In this document: one piece after another, positions 38,123 to 46,178 of the stretch
How the letters are laid out: every line of letters begins with the position of its first letter
Position numbering within the stretch: the stretch's first letter is position 1
Origin: Bacillota bacterium
GTDB lineage: Bacteria; Bacillota; Limnochordia; Limnochordales; ZCTH02-B6
NCBI GenBank assembly: GCA_017656145.1
Contig: JACDOI010000017.1
Span: forward strand, 1-46,178
Direction of reading: 5' to 3'
DNA: 46,178 nt
Made by a program: the position numbers and the translations under genes
The notes under the pieces: model-generated
Told to the model about the DNA's origin: nothing
The model's database searches: none
Seen by the model: only the letters and a program-made list of their open reading frames with translations

Positions 38123-38153
38123 GCGGCCGGCGGTCTGAAAAGGGTGGAATCCG

Positions 38154-39191
38154 GTGAACGAGCGGGAAGTGGTGGTCGGCACCCGCGGCAGCGCGCTCGC
38201 GCTGCGGCAGACCCGCGCAGTGGTGTCCATGCTGGAAGCGGCCGCCCGGCGGCACGGGTTGCCGTGGCGCTTTACCGTGCGGGTGCTCCGCACCCGGGGC
38301 GACGTCGACCGCAACACGCCCCTGGCCCGGTTTGGCGATCGGGGTGTCTTTGTGCGGGAGGTGGAGGACGCCCTGCGCCGCCGGGAAGTCGACATGGCCG
38401 TTCACAGCCTCAAAGATTTGCCGGTCCCGGCGCCCGAACAAGCGGGCTTCGGTGAAGCAGGGCAAGATCTGGTTGTCGGCGCAGTTCCGGTGCGGGAAGA
38501 CCCGCGGGACTGCCTGGTGATGGCCCGGCCGCTTCTGTCCGGGACGTCGCCGGCGGCCGGCGACTGGCCGCAATCCCCGGCTTTGTTATTGTCGTGCCTG
38601 CCGCACGCCGCGACGGTCGGCACCGGCTCGCCCCGCCGCGCCGCCCACCTGCGGCACTGGCGCCCGGACCTGACGTTCATTGCCATCCGGGGCAACATCG
38701 ATACCCGCCTGCGCCGCCTGGACCAGGGAGATCTCGCGGCCGTCGTCCTGGCCGCGGCCGGCCTGCGGCGCCTGTCCCTTTGGGACGAACGGATGCTGTT
38801 GCTGCCTCCCGACGTGTGCCTTCCGGCTCCGGGCCAAGGGGCGCTGGCCGTACAGGTGCGGGCCGGCGACGCCGACCTGCAGCGGGTGGCAGCGCTGATC
38901 GACGACCCGGCGGTGCGGGCCGCGGTCGCGGCGGAGCGGGCGCTCTTGGCCCTGCTGGGAGGCGGATGTCACGTTCCGGTCGGCGCCCTGGCCGAGTGGT
39001 CCGGCGACGGTTCCGCGCGGAGCCTGCGCCTCTCAGCCGCCGTCGCGGCCCCCGACGGTTCCCGCGTCGTGCGGGCCGCCCGCTCAGCACCGCCCGGAGC
39101 GGGCAGCCCCGAGCAACTGGCCCGCCGGGTGGCCGAAGAGTTGTGGTCCCAAGGCGCGAGGGAGCTTCTGGAAAACGGCGCCGGCCGGTGA
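38154..39191 (+). CDS. hemC: Porphobilinogen deaminase (hydroxymethylbilane synthase)
   Basis: Joins four porphobilinogens into hydroxymethylbilane. The 345-residue product has VGTRGSALALRQT, the catalytic-loop region HSLKDLPV, GTGSPRRAAHL, and the dipyrromethane cofactor cysteine Cys272 in GGGCHVPVGA. It is about 30 residues longer than usual, owing to an insertion near 128-148 (LLSGTSPAAGDWPQSPALL). GTG start 31 bases after hemA. A rho-independent terminator follows, so hemD, hemB and hemL must be elsewhere. Confidence 0.95.
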   Translation: MNEREVVVGTRGSALALRQTRAVVSMLEAAARRHGLPWRFTVRVLRTRGDVDRNTPLARFGDRGVFVREVEDALRRREVDMAVHSLKDLPVPAPEQAGFGEAGQDLVVGAVPVREDPRDCLVMARPLLSGTSPAAGDWPQSPALLLSCLPHAATVGTGSPRRAAHLRHWRPDLTFIAIRGNIDTRLRRLDQGDLAAVVLAAAGLRRLSLWDERMLLLPPDVCLPAPGQGALAVQVRAGDADLQRVAALIDDPAVRAAVAAERALLALLGGGCHVPVGALAEWSGDGSARSLRLSAAVAAPDGSRVVRAARSAPPGAGSPEQLARRVAEELWSQGARELLENGAGR

Positions 39192-39240
39192 CCGGCCGGT
39201 GGCCGTCGCCTGGCATGGCCGGGATCCCCCGGGCATAGGA

Positions 39241-39268
39241 CACTCCCGGAAGGGGGAGTGGCTTTTTT
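39241..39268 (+). terminator. Rho-independent terminator after hemC
   Basis: CACTCCC (39241-39247) pairs with GGGAGTG (39254-39260), followed by GC and TTTTTT (39263-39268). It is the only clear hairpin plus T-tract in the second half of the window and ends the nadE/hemA/hemC transcripts. Confidence 0.88.
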
Positions 39269-39278
39269 GCCCAGGATC

Positions 39279-40250
39279 ATGCCCGCACTCCGGAACGGGA
39301 AAGGCGTTTGGGGCTTGATGGCCGCGGCGGGCATCGCCGCCGGTTTGGCCCTGGCCGTGTTTCCAAGGCCGGAATCGGGGGTGGCCCCCGGCCCCGGAAC
39401 CACCTCAGGACCCGCCGGGACCGCGGTGCCGGCAGCAACCAAGGCGTACGGGGCCGGCGAGCGGGTCGTTTTTCGCATGGATGATCCCCGGGGCGATGAC
39501 CGGGGGCCGGGGACCTACCGGTATCCCATCGATCCCAGTTTCGTTCCGGGATTGTACGACCTGCAATCGTTCACTGTGCTGGTTGCCCAAGACAACATCG
39601 TGTTTGACCTGACCTTCGGCACCATCGCCAACCCTTTCCGCGCGCCCGAAGGTTTTTACCATCAGCTGATCGACATCTACATCCATACCGGCCCGGGCGG
39701 CCGGACCGAGCCGCTCATTCCCGGCCCCCGGGTGCGGTTCGACCCGGCGTACCCGTGGACCGCCCGGGTGCGGGCCGAGCCCTTCGGCGGGTCTCGGCTG
39801 GATCGGGCTGACGATGAGTCGGGATCCGGGGTAACGTCCTTTCCGGCCCGCGCCTTGGTGCTGGACGACGGGCGCACCATCCGGGTTTCGGTGCCGGAGG
39901 AGGCTTTGGGAACGCCGGATCGATCGTGGCGGTATTATGTCCTCATCGGTGGGTTTGACCCGTACGGTCCGGACGGGTACCGGACCGTGCGGCCGCAGGC
40001 TACGGCCTGGAGCTTCGGCGGCGACCCGTCGGGGGCGGGTCCCCTCGTCATCGATCTGTTGGCGCCCCGCTTTTGGCCTTCGCAAGCCCGCCAGCTCGGT
40101 TCTTTCCGCCAAAATCCTCCGCTTGCGGCCCGCCTTCATCCGGTGGGTCCCAGCCGGTGGCCCCGCTGGGCCTTGCCGGCCTTGGCCCTCTTGTTCCTCG
40201 CTGCGGCCGCGTTTTGTATCCTCCGGCTGATGCGCCGCCGGCGGGCATGA
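39279..40250 (+). CDS. Membrane-anchored protein with a glucodextranase C-terminal-like domain
   Basis: A 323-residue protein with an N-terminal membrane segment (about 12-30), an external domain and a C-terminal helix (about 297-316) ending in RRRRA. The domain starts DDPRGDDRGPGTYRYPIDPS and continues PGLYDLQSFTVLV and NPFRAPEGFYHQLIDIYIH. This is the pattern of the C-terminal (DOMON-like) domain of glucodextranases and related surface amylases, which bind sugar or heme-like ligands. No catalytic domain is attached. The next genes are alpha-glucan enzymes, which supports a carbohydrate link. The ATG at 39279 follows AGGA; upstream codons overlap the terminator. Confidence 0.75.
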   Translation: MPALRNGKGVWGLMAAAGIAAGLALAVFPRPESGVAPGPGTTSGPAGTAVPAATKAYGAGERVVFRMDDPRGDDRGPGTYRYPIDPSFVPGLYDLQSFTVLVAQDNIVFDLTFGTIANPFRAPEGFYHQLIDIYIHTGPGGRTEPLIPGPRVRFDPAYPWTARVRAEPFGGSRLDRADDESGSGVTSFPARALVLDDGRTIRVSVPEEALGTPDRSWRYYVLIGGFDPYGPDGYRTVRPQATAWSFGGDPSGAGPLVIDLLAPRFWPSQARQLGSFRQNPPLAARLHPVGPSRWPRWALPALALLFLAAAAFCILRLMRRRRA

Positions 40251-40464
40251 ATTGCTCCCGGGATGGAACGTTAACAGGGGAAGGCGAGCCGGCCCCGGGG
40301 GAACCGGCGGCCGCGCTGATGCGCACGCTGAGGACCGGCCGGCGAAACGCTCGTTGCAAGTCGGCCTCTGCCGCGGCCGCATCGTCTCCGCCTGCCAGAA
40401 GCCGATCGGCGATGGGCAGGCGCACCCGCACCCGCCGCTGAAATTGTTCGGGCCAGACCGGCAT
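40048..40464 (-). CDS. Doubtful small hypothetical protein, divergent from the debranching enzyme
   Basis: An open frame of 138 residues starts at an ATG (40464-40462) with a strong SD, AAAAGGGGAGG (40484-40474). The first 55 or so codons use G/C third positions as real genes here do (MPVWPEQFQRRVRVRLPIAD...). They fill the otherwise empty 40251-40464 interval. The rest runs antisense to the previous gene for 200 bases with poorer codon use and may not be conserved. No family was recognised. Confidence 0.3.
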   Translation of the reverse strand: MPVWPEQFQRRVRVRLPIADRLLAGGDDAAAAEADLQRAFRRPVLSVRISAAAGSPGAGSPSPVNVPSREQFMPAGGASAGGYKTRPQRGTRGPRPARPSGATGWDPPDEGGPQAEDFGGKNRAGGLAKAKSGAPTDR

Positions 40465-40469
40465 CGGCG

Positions 40470-42644
40470 ATGACCTCCCCTTTTGCTGGTACGGTACGGC
40501 CTCCGGCGGCGGCAAGGAACGGGAGTGAAATCCTAATCGGCGCTGGCGAGTGGGAGGAACTCCAGATCGGTTGGCGGCCTGGCCGCGGGCTCGCGGGCGG
40601 GGCGGAGGCCGAGTGGCTGGTCACCAACGGGCTGGGGGGATTCGCGTGCGGCACGGTGGCCGGGACCCATACCCGCCGCTACCACGGATGGCTTATCGCC
40701 GCGCTCGACCCGCCGGTGGACCGCCGGCTGTTGTGGGTGAAGGCCGAAGAGCGCATTCTCGGGCCGATGAAGGAGCGGTGGCTTTCGGTCAACGAGTACG
40801 GGGGCGCCGTCCACCCCGACGGTTGGCGTTACTTGGCCGGCTTCCGGGTGTACCCGTTTCCCACCTGGACATTCCTCGTCGACGGCATCGTCCTGGAAAG
40901 AACGATCTTTATGGTCTTTGGCCAAAACACCACCGTCGCCGTCTATCGCTTGATCCGGGGCCCGTCCCCGGTCGAAATCAGCTTGGACCTTTTGGTCAAC
41001 TGCCGCGATTACCATCACACCCTGCGGGCCAACGGGTGGCCGTTCCGCCAGCATCCGATGCCGCACGGAACCTGGATCGAGGCGTACCCGGGGGCGCCGC
41101 CGGTGTGCCTGGCGGGCGGGCCGAAAGGCCGGTATGAGCCGGACCCGGCGTGGCACTACGATTTCCGCTACCGGATCGAGCGGGAGCGGGGGTTGGACTG
41201 GGCCGAGGACCACTTCCGGCCCGGCCGGATCATCTTGCGCCTCGACGGCCCGGGGGACGAAGCGGCGGTCGTGGCCCACTGTCCGGTGCCCGGCACGGCC
41301 AATTCCCCGCCGGCGCACGAGGCGCCCGCCTCCCTGGCCCGGTGGGCGACCCGGGGCTATCGGGCCGAGGCGGCCCGCCGCCGGGCCCTGGTGGACAGCG
41401 CACCTTTCCCGCATCCCGACTGCCAACGGCTTGCTGTGGCGGCCGGTGATTTTCTCGCCCGCCGAAAAGACGGCGCGGCCACCATCGTGGCGGGCTACCC
41501 GTGGTTTGCCGACTGGGGGCGCGACGCGATGATCTCCCTTCCTGGCCTTTTGCTCGCGACGGGCCGGCTCGACACGGCCCGGGAGGTGCTGTTGACGTTC
41601 GCCGAGCACCGCCGGGACGGCTTGCTGCCCAACCGGTTTGACGACAGCGGCCGGGGGGCCGAGTACAACGCGGTCGATGGGCCGTTGTGGTTCGTCTACG
41701 CCGTCTGGAAGTACGCCCAAGCCGGCGGCGACCGGACCGCCGTCAGGAGCGAACTGTTGCCGGCCGCGGTGGACATCCTCGAGCATTACGTGCGCGGAAC
41801 CCGCTACGGTATCCGGGTGGACGGGGACGGGCTCGTCTGCGCGGGGGAGCCGGGCGTGCAGCTGACGTGGATGGACGCCAAGGCCGGCGAATGGGTGGTG
41901 ACACCACGGGCGGGGTTTCCGGTAGAGGTCAACGCCCTTTGGTATAACGCCCTGCGGGCGGTGGAAAGCCTAGCGACAAGACTCGGCCTCCCCGGAGGAT
42001 CCCGGTGGGGGAGGCTTGCCGCCTCGGTCCGAAAGGCGTTTCGGGCCCGGTTCCGGCATCCCCAGGGGTGGTTGTACGACGTGGTGGGTCAGGAAGGCCC
42101 CGAGGCCGGAGACATCCGCCCCAACCAGCTGTTCGCCGCGGCGCTGCCCTTTCCGGTCCTTTCTCCCCGCGAGGGAAGTTCCATGGTGGACTGGGTGGCA
42201 AGCCGCTTGCTCACGCCGGTGGGCGTGCGAACGCTTGACCCCGGTCACCCGGACTACCGCGGGACGTACGGGGGCAACCAGATCGAACGTGATGGCGCCT
42301 ATCACCAGGGGACGGTCTGGCCATGGCTGTTGGGACCGTTCGCCAACGCCTGCTTGACCACCCGGGGGCGGGATCGCGGTTCCCGGGCCTTCATTCAACG
42401 GCTTTGGACACCGCTTTCGGCCCACTTGTCGGGTGAAGGCGCGTTGGGGCAAGTGTCCGAAATCTTCGACGGCGATCCGCCCCACGAGCCCCGGGGATGT
42501 TTCGCCCAGGCCTGGAGCGTGGCCGAGTGGTTGCGGATATGGTCCGAAGAGTTGGCCCGGCCTGATCCGCCGGGTGAAACTTCAACCGGTGGAGCCGCCC
42601 GGGAAGGGGCTCCATCGGCGCGCTCGGGAGGTATGGCGACGTGA
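40470..42644 (+). CDS. Glycogen debranching enzyme (amylo-alpha-1,6-glucosidase type)
   Basis: Hydrolyses alpha-1,6 branches of glycogen-like glucans. The product, up to 724 residues, has the bacterial GDE N-terminal domain (EWLVTNGLGGFACGTVAGTH, TRRYHGWLIAA) and the C-terminal (alpha/alpha)6 GH133-like domain with GYPWFADWGRDAMISLPGLLL. Later conserved parts include LTWMDAK and RPNQLFA. The start is uncertain: ATG 40470 has no SD, and its first 22 codons have unusual A/T-ending use. The conserved domain begins near residue 45. The end overlaps the GT4 gene (GTGA). Confidence 0.92.
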   Translation: MTSPFAGTVRPPAAARNGSEILIGAGEWEELQIGWRPGRGLAGGAEAEWLVTNGLGGFACGTVAGTHTRRYHGWLIAALDPPVDRRLLWVKAEERILGPMKERWLSVNEYGGAVHPDGWRYLAGFRVYPFPTWTFLVDGIVLERTIFMVFGQNTTVAVYRLIRGPSPVEISLDLLVNCRDYHHTLRANGWPFRQHPMPHGTWIEAYPGAPPVCLAGGPKGRYEPDPAWHYDFRYRIERERGLDWAEDHFRPGRIILRLDGPGDEAAVVAHCPVPGTANSPPAHEAPASLARWATRGYRAEAARRRALVDSAPFPHPDCQRLAVAAGDFLARRKDGAATIVAGYPWFADWGRDAMISLPGLLLATGRLDTAREVLLTFAEHRRDGLLPNRFDDSGRGAEYNAVDGPLWFVYAVWKYAQAGGDRTAVRSELLPAAVDILEHYVRGTRYGIRVDGDGLVCAGEPGVQLTWMDAKAGEWVVTPRAGFPVEVNALWYNALRAVESLATRLGLPGGSRWGRLAASVRKAFRARFRHPQGWLYDVVGQEGPEAGDIRPNQLFAAALPFPVLSPREGSSMVDWVASRLLTPVGVRTLDPGHPDYRGTYGGNQIERDGAYHQGTVWPWLLGPFANACLTTRGRDRGSRAFIQRLWTPLSAHLSGEGALGQVSEIFDGDPPHEPRGCFAQAWSVAEWLRIWSEELARPDPPGETSTGGAAREGAPSARSGGMAT

Positions 42645-44035
42645 ACCGCCGCATTCTCATGCTCAGCTGGGAATACCCGCCCAAGGTGGTCGGCGGGCTC
42701 GCCCGGCATGTGGCCCACCTGAGCCGGGCTCTGGCCGAGGCAGGACATCAGGTGGTGGTGCTGACGCAAGAGGCTCCCGGCGCGCCGGCCCGGGAGATGG
42801 ACGGCGGCGTGGAGGTTCACCGGCTGTCAGTGGGGCCGCCGGCTCCCCGGGACTTTCCGGGCTGGGTGATGCGGCTCAACTTCGAAATGGTGGAGCGGGC
42901 CGTCCAATTGTTCGCGTGCGGGCGGCGGTTCGACCTGGTCCACGCCCACGACTGGCTCGCGGCTTACGCCGGCAAAGCGTTGAAGCACGGCCTGGCCGTT
43001 CCGTTGGTCGCGACCATCCACGCGACGGAGCACGGCCGCAACAACGGGCTGCACACGGACTTGCAGCGCCACATCGGCGAGGTGGAGTGGTGGCTGACGT
43101 ACGAAGCGTGGCGGGTCATTTGCTGCAGCCGGTTCATGGAACACGAAGTGCGGCGGGTGTTCCAAACGCCGGCGGACAAGATCCGGGTCGTCCCCAACGG
43201 CGTCGAACCGCCCCGGCCGCCGGACCCGGCTAAAGATGAGGCGTTCCGGGCCCGATTTGCGGCGCCTCATGAAGCCATCGTCTTTTTTTTGGGCCGGCTC
43301 GTGCACGAAAAGGGCGTGCAGGTGTTGCTGGAAGCCGCGCCGGCCATATTGGCACGGCATCCGGAAACGCGGTTCGTCATCGCCGGCGAAGGACCGGCCA
43401 AAGACGGATTGGAGGCCCGGGCCCGGCAGTTGGGAGTGGATTCCCGGGTCGTCTTTTACGGGTACGCCGGCGACCGGGAGCGGGACAGCTTCCTGCGGAT
43501 CGCCCAGGTGGCCGCCTTTCCCAGCCTCTATGAGCCGTTTGGCATTGTGGCGCTGGAGGCCATGGCCGCGGGCACCCCGGTGGTGGCGACGGCCACCGGC
43601 GGGTTTCAGGAAATCGTTCGCCACGGGCAAAATGGGTTGCTGGCCGTTCCCGGCAGCGCCCAGTCGCTCGCGGACAACATCGTCGCCCTCCTGGTCGCTC
43701 CCGGTTTCGCCGAAAAACTGCGGCGGCAAGCCCTCGCCGACGCGCGGGAGAAGTACGGCTGGCCGACGGTGGCCGCGCGCACCGTTGAGGTGTACGAAGA
43801 TGTGTTGGCCGAGTACGAGCGAAGCGGCTGGGAAGCGGCCGAGGCCCGCCGCCGGGCCGAGGACGAGTGGATTTGGAACGCCCTGTCGGCCCTGTTGGCG
43901 AACCGGTACGGGAGCCGGTACGCGGAAACCCGGCGCGCCCAACCCGCCGATGCCGGGGGCCGGGCCGCGACGGGGAACGCGGGCGACGGCCGGCCCGCGG
44001 TGGCCGCTGCCAGGCTCGATCGGCCTACGGTGTAG
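42641..44035 (+). CDS. GT4-family glycosyltransferase, probably glycogen synthase
   Basis: A 464-residue GT-B enzyme. The N-terminal domain begins ILMLSWEYPPKVVGGLARHV, typical of starch/glycogen synthase-like GT4 or GT5 enzymes, and has HAHDWLAAYAGKAL. The C-terminal nucleotide-sugar domain has FLGRLVHEKGVQVLLEA and the E-x7-E motif in YEPFGIVALEAMAAGTPVVA. Position between debranching and branching enzymes supports alpha-1,4-glucan elongation. The donor (ADP- or UDP-glucose) cannot be read; no glgC is present in the window. The last 50 residues are a low-complexity tail. GTG start overlaps the GDE stop; converges on the GH57 gene with an 11-base gap. Confidence 0.88.
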   Translation: MNRRILMLSWEYPPKVVGGLARHVAHLSRALAEAGHQVVVLTQEAPGAPAREMDGGVEVHRLSVGPPAPRDFPGWVMRLNFEMVERAVQLFACGRRFDLVHAHDWLAAYAGKALKHGLAVPLVATIHATEHGRNNGLHTDLQRHIGEVEWWLTYEAWRVICCSRFMEHEVRRVFQTPADKIRVVPNGVEPPRPPDPAKDEAFRARFAAPHEAIVFFLGRLVHEKGVQVLLEAAPAILARHPETRFVIAGEGPAKDGLEARARQLGVDSRVVFYGYAGDRERDSFLRIAQVAAFPSLYEPFGIVALEAMAAGTPVVATATGGFQEIVRHGQNGLLAVPGSAQSLADNIVALLVAPGFAEKLRRQALADAREKYGWPTVAARTVEVYEDVLAEYERSGWEAAEARRRAEDEWIWNALSALLANRYGSRYAETRRAQPADAGGRAATGNAGDGRPAVAAARLDRPTV

Positions 44036-44046
44036 CACAAGACCTT

Positions 44047-45696
44047 TTACAGCGTGGCCAGCGCGAGCGAGCCCGCCGGTTCCCCGGCCTCCATGCCGGT
44101 AGCCCCATCGCTGCGGTACACCCGGTAGTCGATCCACGGGAACAAGTTGTCCCGGGCTTCCAGCCCCGCAAGCCACTGTGCGTCCACCTGGCCCGCGATG
44201 AGCTGTTCGTACAAGCGCTGAAACCGGCCCAAGTGATCCTTTGCTCTACGCTCTGCGTACTGCACGCTCGTCCCGGACTTCATAATGAACGCCCAGTCGC
44301 TGCTTTGAGCGAGCAACAGCTCCCGGGCGGCCTGGTTGAGAGCCCGGCGCGCGATCGGATCCGGGCTGTCAAACCGGTCGGCCAGCTCCACCATGCGGTC
44401 CGCGGCCTTAAGCAGGTGCGGGTACATCCAGTCGTTGGCCCCTGCCAGCCACACTTCGCTGTAGCCCTTGTATCCCCAGCTGGACATGGACGGCTGGGCC
44501 ACCTCGTTCTTTGGAAACCGCGCCAGGTACTCGGACGGCGTCGTGAGGGCGATGATGTTCTGATCGCAAGCGATCTTGCGGATGAGGAAATCGAGCCACT
44601 TGGGCCCTTCGAACCACCAATGGCCGAACAGTTCCGCGTCGTAGGGCGCCACGATCAACGGGGGGCGCTCCATCTGGGCCTGCCAGTATTCCACCTGCCG
44701 CTGGCGGTTGAACAGGAAGTTGCCGGCGTGGATCGCGGCCTTGTTTTGAGCCGCCGCGGGATCGTAGGGCTGTTTGTCCGGGGTCGGCCCGGTGATGCGG
44801 TAATACTTGATGCCCGTATCCTTGCGCACCCCGCCTTTGAGCCACGGCTTCAAGTACTCGTAGTCCAGGTCGTGGCCGATGTCCCGGTAAAACTCGCGGT
44901 AGTCGTAGTCGCCCGGGTACCCTTCGGTGGCGCTCCAGACTTGTTTGGACGATTCCAGATCCCGCGCAAAGGCGGCCACGCCCGAATCGGGACAATAGAC
45001 CGGAGCGAGCGTGCCCCAGCGGGGATTGGGCCGGGCGTGCAGCAAACCGTGGGCTTCGGTGATGAAATATCGGATGCCGTAGCGGGCCAAAAGGCGATCA
45101 TCGGGCGGGTTGTAGCCGCACTCAGGCAGCCAGAATCCGATCGGATTTTGCCCGAACGTCCGCCGGTAGCTTTCCGCACCGACCGCGATCTGGGCCCGGA
45201 CCGCGTGCCGGTTCGGGTCCATGAGGGGGAGGTATCCGTGGGTGGCGGCCGACGCCATGATTTCCAGGCGCCCCGCATCCTGAAACTTTCGCCAGGCGGA
45301 CAAAAGATCCATGCGGTACTTGTCCACGAACGCCCGGCGGGCCTTTGCGAATTGCTCGAGATACATCCGGGCCAGCCGCTGGAACGGGGCCTGTGTCGAC
45401 GTCCGCCGAACTTCCTGTTCGGCCAAGGCCACAAGTCCTTCCAGGTGCCGCACGTAGCGCTGCGCGAGCAATCGGTCCGCGAGCATGGCCGCCAGCGTCG
45501 GCGTCACCGACATGGTCAGCTTCCAGGGAATGCCATCTCGCTCCAGACCTTCAAAGACCGAAAGCAAGGGAAGATAACACTCGGTGATGGCCTCAAACAG
45601 CCAATCCTCCTCAAGGAAGGCGGCCTGTTCCGGATGGCGGACAAACGGCAGGTGGGCGTGGAGAACGAGGGCGAGGTAACCTCTGGGCTCCGGCAT
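44047..45696 (-). CDS. GH57 1,4-alpha-glucan branching enzyme
   Basis: Forms alpha-1,6 branches in glucan, as in thermophile and archaeal GH57 branching enzymes. The 549-residue product has the GH57 opening LALVLHAHLPFVRHPE, the catalytic Glu192 in FWLPECGYNP, and the catalytic Asp353 in APYDAELFGHWWFEG. The C-terminal helical region contains SSWGYKGYSEVWLAGANDWM. The ATG at 45696 follows SD GGGAGGG; an upstream in-frame extension to 45987 overlaps the DUF4912 gene antisense-free but has no homology. Likely co-transcribed with the DUF4912 gene 23 bases upstream. Confidence 0.93.
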   Translation of the reverse strand: MPEPRGYLALVLHAHLPFVRHPEQAAFLEEDWLFEAITECYLPLLSVFEGLERDGIPWKLTMSVTPTLAAMLADRLLAQRYVRHLEGLVALAEQEVRRTSTQAPFQRLARMYLEQFAKARRAFVDKYRMDLLSAWRKFQDAGRLEIMASAATHGYLPLMDPNRHAVRAQIAVGAESYRRTFGQNPIGFWLPECGYNPPDDRLLARYGIRYFITEAHGLLHARPNPRWGTLAPVYCPDSGVAAFARDLESSKQVWSATEGYPGDYDYREFYRDIGHDLDYEYLKPWLKGGVRKDTGIKYYRITGPTPDKQPYDPAAAQNKAAIHAGNFLFNRQRQVEYWQAQMERPPLIVAPYDAELFGHWWFEGPKWLDFLIRKIACDQNIIALTTPSEYLARFPKNEVAQPSMSSWGYKGYSEVWLAGANDWMYPHLLKAADRMVELADRFDSPDPIARRALNQAARELLLAQSSDWAFIMKSGTSVQYAERRAKDHLGRFQRLYEQLIAGQVDAQWLAGLEARDNLFPWIDYRVYRSDGATGMEAGEPAGSLALATL

Positions 45697-45719
45697 CGGG
45701 TTTCCCTCCCGGAACGGGT

Positions 45720-46178
45720 TCAATAGGTCTCGCGCGAGACGACGGGCGTCACCGCACGGCGGGCCCCGTCGGAAAAGCAGGCTTCCACCGGCACGACGAT
45801 GGTGCCGTCGGGCAGGGAGCAACGGAACCGGAAGGATCCGTCGGCACCCACCTCCACCGGCTGTCCGCCGACCAGCACGCGGGTCCTGGGGTCGCTGACC
45901 CGGCCGAACACGACCAATTCGGCGTCCACCCTCAAGGCGGGCGCCGCAGGGATGGAGACTGCCCGCTCGCCGGGGCTCAGCAGCCACTGGGCGAGATCGC
46001 CGGTCGGGCCCCCGGGCGGGGTGATGACGGCGTTGGACCGGGCGATAGGGACAAAGGCTTGTGCCCGCGCTGGGCCGATTTCCGCGGCCACGGCCCCGCC
46101 CGGGCGGGGCAGGGGGCTGTTACACTGGTCGGCCCCCGCCACGACCCCCACCCGGTGGGCGTTGTTTTCGCCCCACCC
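45720..46178 (-). CDS. DUF4912 protein, 3' part (cut by window edge)
   Basis: Only the C-terminal 152 or so residues lie inside; the frame is open to the last base (GWGENNAHRVGVV...), so the gene begins beyond 46178. The end reads LRVDAELVVFGRVSDPRTRV, then VGADGSFRFRCSLPDGTIVVPV. This is the beta-rich tail typical of DUF4912 proteins, often found beside GH57 branching enzymes in thermophiles and Bacillota. Function unknown; the neighbour suggests a surface or glucan-linked role. An internal GTG at 46151 is not a credible start. Confidence 0.78.
   Translation of the reverse strand, partial: GWGENNAHRVGVVAGADQCNSPLPRPGGAVAAEIGPARAQAFVPIARSNAVITPPGGPTGDLAQWLLSPGERAVSIPAAPALRVDAELVVFGRVSDPRTRVLVGGQPVEVGADGSFRFRCSLPDGTIVVPVEACFSDGARRAVTPVVSRETY

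Noticed and set aside
43867-45726. Plus-strand open frame of 619 codons opposite the GH57 gene
   Set aside because: Shadow of the GH57 branching enzyme, whose catalytic residues are all present on the minus strand.

Overview
The window is about 46 kb of very GC-rich, densely packed bacterial chromosome carrying almost only biosynthetic and housekeeping operons. No insertion sequence, phage gene, tRNA, rRNA or CRISPR array was found. Three features point to a high-GC, deep-branching member of the Bacillota (Limnochordia, Thermaerobacter or Symbiobacterium-like; the exact lineage is an inference): a leucine T-box ahead of ilvB, a glmS ribozyme ahead of glmS, and a MerR-type glnR coupled to a class I-alpha glnA. 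GTG and TTG starts with strong Shine-Dalgarno (SD) sequences are common, and neighbouring genes often overlap by 1-4 bases.

Layout. (1) 213-2875: argG-argH. (2) 2909-3961, minus strand: selD, itself a selenoprotein gene with an in-frame UGA at codon 18, so plain ORF calling truncates it. (3) 4107-16194: promoter, Leu T-box leader, then ilvB-ilvN-ilvC, a class V aminotransferase, serA, leuA, leuC, leuD and cimA. This makes branched-chain amino acids and probably serine; ilvD and leuB are absent. (4) 16259-16759, minus: inorganic pyrophosphatase. (5) 16833-27049: a complete cytochrome c maturation (System I, Ccm) locus: ccmE (CxxxY variant without histidine), ccmA, ccmB, ccmC, a 57-residue ccmD-like gene, ccdA, a CcmG/TlpA-CcmH fusion, ccmF, an unrecognised membrane protein, a thioredoxin fused to an Asp-box beta-propeller-like region, and a cupredoxin-like domain fused to a thioredoxin. 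(6) 27164-33808: glmM, glmS ribozyme, glmS, acpS, nnrD and alr (envelope precursors and housekeeping). (7) 33885-35698, minus: glnR-glnA. (8) 35917-39191: nadE, hemA, hemC and a rho-independent terminator. (9) 39279-46178: a glucodextranase-C-like surface protein, a glycogen-debranching enzyme, a GT4 glycogen synthase-like enzyme, a GH57 branching enzyme and the 3' part of a DUF4912 gene cut by the window edge: an alpha-glucan module.

The most unusual content is the Ccm locus. It combines the CxxxY CcmE variant, described elsewhere in systems lacking CcmH and CcmG, with a retained CcmH domain covalently joined to a thioredoxin, plus two more thioredoxin fusions with uncommon partner domains. 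The selenoprotein selD and the glmS ribozyme that starts immediately after the glmM stop codon are the other notable hidden features. All calls come from reading the sequence; no database search was run.
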